DNA from: Alphaproteobacteria bacterium
Lineage (GTDB): Bacteria; Pseudomonadota; Alphaproteobacteria; UBA2966
Direction of reading: 5' to 3'
NCBI GenBank assembly: GCA_018650465.1
Contig: JABIFY010000109.1
Span: 1-60,750, forward strand
Length of the DNA: 60,750 nt
Both the position numbers and the translations under genes were made by a program. This document shows, piece by piece, positions 10,135 to 17,073 of this stretch. Numbering within the stretch: position 1 is the first letter of the stretch; every line of letters starts with the position of its first letter. Below the pieces are notes generated by a model that worked only from the letters and a program-made list of their open reading frames with translations, had not been told where the DNA came from and did no database searches.

Positions 10135-10506
10135 ATGATGGGCGCTCTGTTCAGCAGTATTTTTATCATTATTTTCGGCATGGCACCGACGGTTGTGTCT
10201 TTCATCATCGAGCGCAAACCCGGTGCCTCCAGCTCAACTGTTGTGCTGATGTTCAACCTCGCCGGTCTTGTCCCTGTTATCGGCCTGGTCTGGAGCGGCC
10301 CCATGGAAGGCGGTACCAGGGCTATGTCGGAAATGCTGAACTGGCTGATTATCTATGGTGCAGCCGGTACCGGTGCCCTGGTGGCCTGGGCCGCCCCTCA
10401 ATTTTCCGCCATGGTCCAGCAAATTTTTTCCGGCTCTCGATCCACAAAAATCAAGGCCCGGCAAAAGGAACTTTACGACGAATGGGGATCATCTGTGGTG
10501 GAGTAG
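10135..10506 (+). CDS. Small membrane protein of unknown function
   Basis: 123 residues, not recognised. Three hydrophobic helices are visible at about 2-26, 37-56 and 68-90, followed by a short charged cytosolic tail (KIKARQKELYDEWGSS). It follows the pseudokinase gene by 33 nt with the same orientation and is probably co-transcribed. A role in the membrane complex of the cyclase/pseudokinase pair is inferred only from neighbourhood. Confidence 0.7.
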   Translation: MMGALFSSIFIIIFGMAPTVVSFIIERKPGASSSTVVLMFNLAGLVPVIGLVWSGPMEGGTRAMSEMLNWLIIYGAAGTGALVAWAAPQFSAMVQQIFSGSRSTKIKARQKELYDEWGSSVVE

Positions 10507-10722
10507 GGTGAGAATTCCCCGTGGCCCTTTTCCAGGGTCCTTTTCCGCGGCCCTTTATGGCGTTAAGGGGACTAATGACTGTTGAATGGCCAATATTGTG
10601 GGCACCAGCAATAGTCGATATAGTCCTTGCAACGATCCACCGCAGATTTGGTGTAGATCGGACGAAGATCATGGGCAGTATCTTGGTAGAATATGATCGA
10701 CCAACAGGTACGTGAACGCAAT

Positions 10723-11502
10723 ATGAAACTTTATTCAATTTTCTTCGCCATATTTTTGGCCACCTCTGCCGCGCCTGCGTTGGCTGAAGAGTTGACCATC
10801 GTTGGCGATCATAAAGCGAAACCAAAGAACTGGCTGAATGACGAGCAAAAACCAGTCGGCATCATGATCGACCTTCTTGAAGAGGTGGGCAAACGCACAG
10901 GCATTAAATTCACCTATGCGCTCAGTCCCTGGAAACGAGCCTACGTGGAAAGTGAGCATGGCTCCGGTGCAATCATCGGGTTCTCAAAAACCAGAGAGCG
11001 AGAGAAATTGTGGCACTATTCAGTGCCCATGTATCATGATGAGATCGTCTTTGTTACGACAAAGAAAAGTGCCTTCGAATTTAAGGGAATTGACAAACTC
11101 AGTGGACGAACAATCGCCATCAAGCGAGGTGCAAGCTATGGCGATGATTTTGAGAAAAGTCGGGCCAACGGTGATTTTGTAGCGGTCGAGGGCACGAACC
11201 GGGTAAGCCAGTTAAAGATGTTGTTGCTCGGAAGGGTTGATGCCGTGCTGCTTAGCCCTGGAAAGATTGCCCTGGCGGCAGTGATTTCAAAAAATAGGCG
11301 GCTAAGAGAGCATAAGGATTCCTTTGTTGTCTTGTCCCCGCCTTATAAACTGGATCCAAATTACCTCGGCATCCCCAAAAAAATGAACAAGGGGCACTTG
11401 CTGGAAAGCATCAACAATGCCCTCACAAAGATGATGTCCGACGGCACACACAAAATGATTGTCGACACAAACATTAAACTCGTCCTGTCAGAACTGAACT
11501 AG
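10723..11502 (+). CDS. Periplasmic solute-binding protein, family 3 type
   Basis: 259 residues from the ATG at 10723, which places a clean Sec signal peptide at the N-terminus (MKLYSIFFAIFLATSAAPALAEE, cleavage after ALA). An in-frame ATG at 10693 would add ten charged residues in front of it. The mature part has family-3 solute-binding features: a lobe-1 start LTIVGDHKAKP, MIDLLEEVGKRTGIKFTYALSPWKRAY, and lobe 2 with LSGRTIAIKRGASYGDDFEK. No permease or ATPase gene is adjacent, so it may be an orphan receptor-type binding protein. Flanks of about 200 bp (10507-10722) and 145 bp hold no other gene that I can see. Confidence 0.82.
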   Translation: MKLYSIFFAIFLATSAAPALAEELTIVGDHKAKPKNWLNDEQKPVGIMIDLLEEVGKRTGIKFTYALSPWKRAYVESEHGSGAIIGFSKTREREKLWHYSVPMYHDEIVFVTTKKSAFEFKGIDKLSGRTIAIKRGASYGDDFEKSRANGDFVAVEGTNRVSQLKMLLLGRVDAVLLSPGKIALAAVISKNRRLREHKDSFVVLSPPYKLDPNYLGIPKKMNKGHLLESINNALTKMMSDGTHKMIVDTNIKLVLSELN

Positions 11503-11570
11503 CATAGTTAAGGGAACGCAATACCAAATTATATTGCAAGTATCTGAATTTGTTCGATATAAATGAAAAA

Positions 11571-11613
11571 TGGGGACATGATTCTGATTTAAACAAATCA
11601 GGTCATGTCCCCA
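11571..11613 (-). terminator. Long hairpin terminator downstream of rpoH
   Basis: Inverted repeat with an 11-bp outer stem (TGGGGACATGA paired with TCATGTCCCCA), a small bulge, then a 7-bp inner stem (CTGATTT/AAATCAG) and a 4-nt loop. Read on the minus strand, the right arm is followed by a T run (ATTTTTC), matching intrinsic termination of rpoH. The arm sequence resembles REP-type palindromes associated with RAYT transposases, but no such transposase is in the window. Confidence 0.7.
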
Positions 11614-11647
11614 CAATTGTGATGTCGGCCGGTTCAACCGGGTTCGT

Positions 11648-12562
11648 TCAGGTTGGCGCGTTTAACCTTGCACCGTCGTCCTGATGGCTCAGCTTTTCTG
11701 CCATGGCGGAGCTGCGCATGGCTTTTTGCAGTTTCTCGAAAGCCCGGACTTCGATCTGGCGAACGCGTTCGCGGCTGATGCCGTAATGCGTGCTGAGATC
11801 TTCCAGGGTTTGTGGCTCTTCCGACAGGCGCCGTTCGGTTAAGATGTGCTGTTCGCGTTCGTTCAGGCCCGACATGGCGTCGGCCATCCAGAGACGGCGC
11901 TGGTCCAGTTCCTGGCTCTCGCCCAGCATATATTCCTGATCGGGTGTGTCGTCGACCAACCAGTCCATCCATTCGCCGTCACCATCGATCCGCAAGGGTG
12001 CGTTCAATGAACCATCGGGTGCTGCCATGCGCCGGTTCATGGAGACAACGTCTTTTTCAGGCACGCCCAGTTTGGTGGCGATGGTGGTCACGGTGTCCGG
12101 GTGCAGGTCGCCATCATCAATGGCTTTAAGCTGGCCCTTGATTTTACGCAGATTAAAAAACAGTTTTTTCTGGGCGGCGGTGGTGCCCATTTTGACCAAC
12201 GACCATGAGTGCAGGATATATTCCTGAATCGAGGCCCGGATCCACCACATGGCATAGGTCGCGAGGCGGAAACCTTTTTCCGGATCAAAGCGTTTGACCG
12301 CTTGCATCATGCCCACGTTGCCTTCGGAAATCAGTTCGGCGACGGGCAGACCATAACCGCGATAGCCCATGGCGATTTTGGCCACAAGGCGCAAATGACT
12401 GGTGACCATTTGCCCGGCGGCGTCCACGTCTTCGTGTTCAAGCCAGCGTTTGGACAGCATATATTCATCGTCCTTGGTCAGCATCGGATATCCGCGGATC
12501 TGTTGCAGATACCTGGTCAGGCTGGTTTCCGGTGTGATTGCTGGAACAATGTTGCGTGCCAT
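11648..12562 (-). CDS. rpoH: RNA polymerase sigma factor RpoH (sigma-32)
   Basis: Heat-shock sigma factor directing RNA polymerase to chaperone and protease promoters. 304 residues. Region 2 contains SEGNVGMMQAVKRFDPEKGFRLATYAMWWIRA. The RpoH-specific box follows (QKKLFFNLRKIK). The region 4.2 helix-turn-helix is LEDLSTHYGISRERVRQIE. It lies downstream of rluD in the same orientation with 171 bp between. That gap contains a heat-shock-like promoter and an 85-nt leader that could carry translational control. Confidence 0.97.
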   Translation of the reverse strand: MARNIVPAITPETSLTRYLQQIRGYPMLTKDDEYMLSKRWLEHEDVDAAGQMVTSHLRLVAKIAMGYRGYGLPVAELISEGNVGMMQAVKRFDPEKGFRLATYAMWWIRASIQEYILHSWSLVKMGTTAAQKKLFFNLRKIKGQLKAIDDGDLHPDTVTTIATKLGVPEKDVVSMNRRMAAPDGSLNAPLRIDGDGEWMDWLVDDTPDQEYMLGESQELDQRRLWMADAMSGLNEREQHILTERRLSEEPQTLEDLSTHYGISRERVRQIEVRAFEKLQKAMRSSAMAEKLSHQDDGARLNAPT

Positions 12563-12653
12563 CTGGTTTCCTTGTTTCCCTCTATGTGCGTTCGGCTTTT
12601 TCTATATCAGCTTTTGCCGAAGCTTTCCTGTGCAGGGCTTGCTGCCCCTTACA

Positions 12654-12686
12654 CTATATAAAGGAACGAAAGGGGCGGATTTCAAG
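12654..12686 (-). promoter_or_regulatory. Candidate rpoH promoter with heat-shock-like -35
   Basis: On the minus strand CTTGAAA (12686-12680) is followed, after about 17-19 nt, by the AT-rich TTTATATAG (about 12663-12654). CTTGAAA matches the sigma-32 -35 consensus. The -10 fits a housekeeping TATA-like box at least as well as an alphaproteobacterial RpoH -10. It could be a sigma70 promoter with a sigma-32-like -35, allowing autoregulation. Confidence 0.4.
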
Positions 12687-12733
12687 ATGGTCTGGCGAAT
12701 AAATTACCGGGGAACCCTTTGTTTGCAGGGGTT

Positions 12734-13708
12734 TCAGGCGGTTTCCAGCGCTCTGATCAAGGCCGCCATATCCTCAGGTATCGGGCTTTCAAAGCGAATT
12801 TGCTCATCTGTCACCGGATGCTTGAAGCCAATCACATATGCGTGAAGCGCCTGGCGAGTAAACAATTTGATGGCTTCTCGCACCTGCGGGTCGAGGTTTT
12901 TGGTCTTCGCCGTGCGGCCATAAACCGGATCACCGATCAGAGGATGGTGGATGTGGGTCATGTGCACACGAATCTGATGGGTGCGTCCGGTTTCCAGGCG
13001 ACACTCCACAAGCGTCGCAGCATCGCCCAAGCGCTGAATAAGTTTGAAATGCGTCACCGCGTGTTTGCCGCCGGTGCCAACAACGGCCATCTTCTGGCGG
13101 TTGCGCGGGCTGCGGCCAACGGCTTCATCGATCGTGCCCTCGGCTGGATAGGGGCGACCGCGCACGATGGCGAGGTACGCCCGTTCCAGCGAATGATCGG
13201 CAAACTGTTCGGCAAGGCCAGCATGGGCGAGATCCGTTTTCGCCACGACCATCAAGCCGCTGGTGTCTTTATCTATGCGATGCACAATGCCGGGTCGCTT
13301 GACGCCGTTGATCCCCGACAGGCTGTCGCCACAATGATGGATCAGGGCGTTTACCAACGTGCCGTCGTCGTTGCCGACCGCGGGATGCACAACCATGCCC
13401 GCCGGTTTGTCGATGACGATCAAATAGTCATCTTCATAAACCACGTTCAGGGGGATGTCCTGGCCCTGGGGTATCGGCTCAATGGCTTGCGGGACGATGA
13501 GATCAAAGACCTGGCCCGTCTTGACCTTCCACGAGATGTTGGTGATGACCTTGTCGTCGGCCCGCACCTGGCCCTCCTGGATCAGGCCCTTGATGCGCAT
13601 GCGTGAAATTTCTGGCAGGGTACTGGCGATATATTTATCCAGGCGCGTGCCTTCCCGTTCCGCGTCGACAGCGGGCAAGGACAGCGATATGCTTGTAGGC
13701 TCAGTCAT
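12734..13708 (-). CDS. rluD: 23S rRNA pseudouridine synthase, RluD/RluA family
   Basis: Isomerises uridines to pseudouridine in 23S rRNA; RluD acts around helix 69. 324 residues with an N-terminal S4-like RNA-binding segment (GTRLDKYIASTLPEISRMRIKGLIQEG). The RluA-family catalytic motif HRIDKDTSGLMVV holds the nucleophilic Asp. A C-terminal ETGRTHQIRVHMTHIHHPLIGD segment is also present. Adjacency to rpoH is typical for Rhodospirillales-like genomes. It is divergent from the small gene at 13773, sharing a 64-bp promoter region. Confidence 0.93.
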   Translation of the reverse strand: MTEPTSISLSLPAVDAEREGTRLDKYIASTLPEISRMRIKGLIQEGQVRADDKVITNISWKVKTGQVFDLIVPQAIEPIPQGQDIPLNVVYEDDYLIVIDKPAGMVVHPAVGNDDGTLVNALIHHCGDSLSGINGVKRPGIVHRIDKDTSGLMVVAKTDLAHAGLAEQFADHSLERAYLAIVRGRPYPAEGTIDEAVGRSPRNRQKMAVVGTGGKHAVTHFKLIQRLGDAATLVECRLETGRTHQIRVHMTHIHHPLIGDPVYGRTAKTKNLDPQVREAIKLFTRQALHAYVIGFKHPVTDEQIRFESPIPEDMAALIRALETA

Positions 13709-13772
13709 TTGATTCTTTTGGCATTATCTAATTCAGACCACTAATCGGGCTCGACAGGACCAGTTCAACATT

Positions 13773-14165
13773 ATGGAAAATCAACATCGCGGCCTGAAAT
13801 TTCTGGTTATCTTTATGGGTGTGCTGATTATTCTCGGCGTCAGCGTGATTGCCTATACCATAATCAGTCGCCTGGCGGCAGGGGGCAAAACTGAATCGCC
13901 GCAAACTGTGGCTCAGACCGTGGCTCCGACGGCCACCCAACCCGTGGCTGCACAGCGCCCGCATTCAAAATGGAAGCTTCGGCCTTTGAAGGCCTTTGGT
14001 GACGTCACAGCCAAAATACCTGCCGGTGCCGTAATCGAAGAGATGACCACCGACCGCCGCCGCCTGATCCTGCGCCTGCGTCTGGTTTCTGGCGATCAAG
14101 CCGTGCACATCTTTAACCTGGCCACTGGCGACCGCCTCGGCTCGATAAAATTGCAGGCTGAGTAA
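13773..14165 (+). CDS. Small single-pass membrane protein (DUF6476-like)
   Basis: 130 residues with one N-terminal membrane helix (about 9-30, FLVIFMGVLIILGVSVIAYT). An Ala/Thr/Gln-rich linker follows, then a C-terminal soluble portion of short beta-strand-like segments (AVIEEMTTDRRRLILRLRL...). I recognise it only as the small protein conserved beside rluD in alphaproteobacteria; its function is unknown. It is followed 17 bp later by the JAMM protease gene, probably in one transcript. Confidence 0.72.
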   Translation: MENQHRGLKFLVIFMGVLIILGVSVIAYTIISRLAAGGKTESPQTVAQTVAPTATQPVAAQRPHSKWKLRPLKAFGDVTAKIPAGAVIEEMTTDRRRLILRLRLVSGDQAVHIFNLATGDRLGSIKLQAE

Positions 14166-14182
14166 GATACCCTGTTTGTACC

Positions 14183-14623
14183 ATGAAACCCGAGGTCATA
14201 AATCTCGCAGCCACAGATCGGGCCGAGCTTTCACGCCTGGCACTGGCGGCGTCACCGGCGGAATGTTGCGGCTTGCTGGTTGGGCATCATACGGAAGCGG
14301 CAGTTCAAATCACGGCGATCCACAAAAGCGAAAACCTGGCGGCAGATAAACTCAGCGGCTTTGAAGTGGATTTTCGAATTCGCTTGCGTCTGGAAGAAGA
14401 ACTGGTGTCGGGCCCGGATCAGATCATCGGTATTTATCATTCTCACCCGAACGGCAGTCCAAAGCCATCGGGCAAAGATCTCGCCGATGCGGCGGAACCG
14501 GGATTGGTCTGGTTAATCCTGGCGGTGGATGGTGTCGGGGCAGTTGACCTATCGGCCTGGTTGATGTGCCGAGAGGCAGACGGTGAGAAATCATTTTCTG
14601 CACTCCCGGTCGTGATCAAATGA
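14183..14623 (+). CDS. Mov34/MPN/JAMM-family metalloprotease (M67)
   Basis: 146 residues forming a single JAMM domain. It has an N-terminal ECCGLLVGHH segment and the zinc motif H-S-H-P-x6-S-x2-D (YHSHPNGSPKPSGKDLADA), with all ligands present. Prokaryotic stand-alone JAMM proteins release C-terminal extensions from ubiquitin-like sulfur carriers (ThiS/MoaD/CysO type) or cleave related isopeptides. No sulfur-carrier gene is adjacent, so the substrate is unknown. It lies between the small membrane protein and threonine aldolase genes. Confidence 0.88.
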   Translation: MKPEVINLAATDRAELSRLALAASPAECCGLLVGHHTEAAVQITAIHKSENLAADKLSGFEVDFRIRLRLEEELVSGPDQIIGIYHSHPNGSPKPSGKDLADAAEPGLVWLILAVDGVGAVDLSAWLMCREADGEKSFSALPVVIK

Positions 14624-14676
14624 TGTTAATAATCCGGGATCAGAATTTCCCCCGATAACAGACGAGCGAATATTTC

Positions 14677-15750
14677 ATGCCAAGCACGAACGCGAATACC
14701 CAGGCAGCCCCAACCGATTTCAGAAGCGATAACGTCACTGGCGTCGCACCCCAGATCATGGAAGCCATCATGGCGGCCAATGCCGGCACGGTGACATCTT
14801 ATGGTGATGATGAAACCACCGCACGGGTGCAGGCGCGTCTGGCAGAAATTTTTGAAACTGACGTCTGGATGTTTCCTGTGGCTACCGGCACGGCGGCCAA
14901 TTCACTTTCGCTGGCAGCCCTGACGCCGTCGCATGGTTCGGTCTATTGCCACCGTGAAGCTCATATCGAAGTCGACGAATGCGGCGCGCCTGAATTTTAT
15001 ACCGGCGGGGCCAAGTTAGTGTTGCTCGGCGATGCGGACGGAAAGTTCACTGCTGCTGAGTTGGATGCAAATCTTTCAAGCGCCCATATCGGTTTTCAAC
15101 ATGCCGTGCAGCCTGCCGCAGTATCCGTAACCCAGGCCGCCGAACTTGGCACGGTTTATTCTGTCGAGGAACTTACCGCCATCGGCGACGTGGCCAAAAA
15201 ATTTAACCTTGGTTATCACATGGACGGTGCCCGATTTGCCAACGCCCTGATCAATCTCGGTTGTACGCCAGCCGAGATGACCTGGAAGGCCGGGGTCGAT
15301 GTGCTGTCTTTTGGCGCAACCAAGAACGGTGCCATGGCCGCCGAGGCCGTGATCTTCTTTAAAGAGGAACTGGCAGAGAATTTTCTTTATCGTCGCAAGC
15401 GCGGCGGACATCTGTTTTCCAAAATGAGATTTCTCTCAGCCCAGTTGGAAGCCTATTTGACGGATGACCTTTGGCTCAAAAATGCGCGCTATTCAAATGG
15501 CCTTGCCACGCGCCTGGCGACGGCCCTGGAAAAGCTGCCCGGCGGTAAATTATTTGCGCCGGTCCAGGCCAACGAAATTTTCATCGGCCTGCCCGCCAGC
15601 GTCATCGAAGCCATGGAAGCCGACGGCCATCTTTTTTATCGCTGGACCACGGACGGCGACAACATCGTCATTCGATTGGTCACCGGATTTAGCACCGACG
15701 ACTCCATGGTCGACGCCTTTATCGCCGCTGCGACAAAACTCAGAAATTAG
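14677..15750 (+). CDS. ltaE: Low-specificity L-threonine aldolase
   Basis: PLP enzyme cleaving threonine or allo-threonine (and other beta-hydroxy amino acids) to glycine plus aldehyde. 357 residues. It has the N-terminal FRSDNVTGVAPQIMEAI and a glycine-rich TGTAANSLSLAAL. The aspartate of YHMDGARFANA contacts PLP, and the Schiff-base lysine is in LSFGATKNGAMAAEAV. The C-terminal domain is complete. It is followed by a strong hairpin terminator at 15759. Confidence 0.92.
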   Translation: MPSTNANTQAAPTDFRSDNVTGVAPQIMEAIMAANAGTVTSYGDDETTARVQARLAEIFETDVWMFPVATGTAANSLSLAALTPSHGSVYCHREAHIEVDECGAPEFYTGGAKLVLLGDADGKFTAAELDANLSSAHIGFQHAVQPAAVSVTQAAELGTVYSVEELTAIGDVAKKFNLGYHMDGARFANALINLGCTPAEMTWKAGVDVLSFGATKNGAMAAEAVIFFKEELAENFLYRRKRGGHLFSKMRFLSAQLEAYLTDDLWLKNARYSNGLATRLATALEKLPGGKLFAPVQANEIFIGLPASVIEAMEADGHLFYRWTTDGDNIVIRLVTGFSTDDSMVDAFIAAATKLRN

Positions 15751-15758
15751 GGTGAGAT

Positions 15759-15781
15759 CCGGCCCCCTGAAAAGGGGCTGG
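15759..15781 (+). terminator. Intrinsic terminator downstream of ltaE
   Basis: Eight-base-pair GC-rich stem (CCGGCCCC paired with GGGGCTGG, one G-T pair), 7-nt loop CTGAAAA, followed by CATTTTA. A second copy of the core CCCTGAAAAG occurs inverted at 15871-15880. The remaining about 160 bp to the next gene hold only the tetR promoter and operator. Confidence 0.7.
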
Positions 15782-15945
15782 CATTTTATGGGTAATCGGG
15801 GGCGCAAATGTCCGGCCTTTGTCCCCTGAATGCTCTGCGGTTGCCCGTTATTGTCCACAAAATGCTTGCTCTTTTCAGGGCGTTTTAGCGGGTCATTTCA
15901 TCCAGTCAGTTGGTGTCTAAAACCTGATCTGAGGCTTGAGACTAC

Positions 15946-15975
15946 TTGACCAACGACCTGTTTTCCTCCTATACC
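15946..15975 (+). promoter_or_regulatory. Sigma70 promoter of the acyl-CoA mutase operon
   Basis: TTGACC (15946-15951), 18 nt, TATACC (15970-15975). The palindromic operator begins at the very next base, and the ATG at 16003 follows about 20 nt after the predicted +1. The promoter position rules out the upstream TTG (15946) as the translation start of the regulator. Confidence 0.65.
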
Positions 15976-15991
15976 AAACAAGCGTTTGTTT
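15976..15991 (+). promoter_or_regulatory. Palindromic operator, probably for the TetR regulator
   Basis: AAACAAGCGTTTGTTT is a near-perfect dyad (six-base outer arms AAACAA/TTGTTT around a CG-centred core, one mismatched pair). It covers the predicted transcription start directly after the -10 box. This position fits steric repression and autoregulation by the TetR protein encoded 11 bp downstream. Confidence 0.65.
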
Positions 15992-16002
15992 TAGGATCAA
16001 TT

Positions 16003-16626
16003 ATGACCGCCGATACCGCCTCACTAACCGCCAGCCGCTCGCCTCGCGGACCGCGCCAGGATAATCGTCGTCAGCCCTTGCTGGATGCGGCGGCAGCCCT
16101 GTTCCGGGCACGTGGTTTTCATGCGGTGACCATGCGGGAAATCGCCAAATCTGCCGGTATGCTGGCAGGCTCGGTCTATTATCACTTTCCGTCGAAAGAT
16201 GACTTGCTGGTTTCGGTCTATGAAGAAGGCGTCCGCTTGATCGCTGACCGCGTTGAAGAAGCTTGCCAGGACACTGAAAATCCTTGGGAAAAACTGGAAG
16301 CCGCCTGCCGCGCTCACACAGAAATGTTGTTGGATGAAAGCGATTATGCGCAGGTGATTTTGAAGGTCATGCCGGAAGATGTGCCCTCTGGCGAGGAGCA
16401 GTTGATCGCCTGCCGGGATGGTTATGAAAGCCTCTTTCGCAATCTGGTAGATGACCTGCCGCTGGCCCCCACAGTTGACCGCACAATGCTGCGCCTGACA
16501 CTTCTCGGGGCGCTGAATTCCGCCAAAAACTGGTACCGGTCCGGTGGCATGCCACCAGGTGAAGTGGCCATGAAAATGATTGAATTATTGAAAAACCCCC
16601 TGCAGGAAAAAGGATCTCGGGTATGA
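16003..16626 (+). CDS. TetR-family transcriptional regulator
   Basis: 207 residues from the ATG at 16003. The N-terminal helix-turn-helix spans LLDAAAALFRARGFHAVTMREIAKSAGMLAGSVYYHFPSKDDLL; the C-terminal ligand-binding domain is variable. It is the first gene of an operon with the B12-mutase subunits and overlaps the small subunit gene by 4 bp (ATGA). It probably represses the operon through the operator at 15976 and is released by a pathway acyl-CoA or acid; the ligand is inferred, not seen. Confidence 0.9.
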   Translation: MTADTASLTASRSPRGPRQDNRRQPLLDAAAALFRARGFHAVTMREIAKSAGMLAGSVYYHFPSKDDLLVSVYEEGVRLIADRVEEACQDTENPWEKLEAACRAHTEMLLDESDYAQVILKVMPEDVPSGEEQLIACRDGYESLFRNLVDDLPLAPTVDRTMLRLTLLGALNSAKNWYRSGGMPPGEVAMKMIELLKNPLQEKGSRV

Positions 16627-17060
16627 GTGAAGTAACAAATCTGGTGCGGCCGGCAAAAGTCCTCGTCACCAAAATCGGCCTCGACGGCCACGACCGGGGC
16701 AGCCGCATTGTCGCCGCTGCCTTGCGCGATGCAGGGCTGGAAGTTGTTTACACCGCGCCCTGGCAGGAAATTCCCACTGTTGCCAAACTGGCCCTGGAAG
16801 AAGATGTCGATGTGATCGGCGTCAGCTCGCTGGCGACAGACCATCTGCTGGTGCCCAAGCTGATGAAGGAACTGCACAAGGCCGGACTGGATTATGTCAA
16901 GGTTATCGTTGGTGGCATTGTGCCGGATAATGAAGAACAGGATTTACTCGATGCCGGCGTGGCGCGGGTCTTTCACCCAGGTGCTGATATGGCCGACATC
17001 GTTGGTACCGTTCAGTCGCTGGCCGGTGAAGCCCAGAACGACGCCGCCCGACAGCTTTAG
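16623..17060 (+). CDS. B12-binding small subunit of acyl-CoA mutase
   Basis: 145 residues forming one cobalamin-binding Rossmann domain. The base-off/His-on signature DGHDRG (D21-x-H23-x-x-G26) supplies the axial histidine to cobalt. The later SSLATDH and GGIVPDNE glycine-rich segments hold the nucleotide tail. It is the stand-alone equivalent of the C-terminal domain of methylmalonyl-CoA mutase, as in two-subunit isobutyryl-CoA, 2-hydroxyisobutyryl-CoA and ethylmalonyl-type mutases. It is 13 bp upstream of the large subunit, with which it must form the holoenzyme. Confidence 0.92.
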   Translation: MSEVTNLVRPAKVLVTKIGLDGHDRGSRIVAAALRDAGLEVVYTAPWQEIPTVAKLALEEDVDVIGVSSLATDHLLVPKLMKELHKAGLDYVKVIVGGIVPDNEEQDLLDAGVARVFHPGADMADIVGTVQSLAGEAQNDAARQL

Positions 17061-17073
17061 AAAGGAATAGATC

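Noticed and set aside
10507-10722. Possible small gene or RNA between the membrane protein and solute-binding protein genes
   Set aside because: Short overlapping frames without ribosome sites and no convincing hairpin or promoter.
12719-13606. 295-codon open frame antisense to rluD
   Set aside because: Overlaps the fully conserved rluD on the other strand and has no family-like motifs.
15946-16002. TTG start 19 codons upstream of the tetR ATG
   Set aside because: The TTG is part of the -35 box, so it lies upstream of the predicted transcription start.
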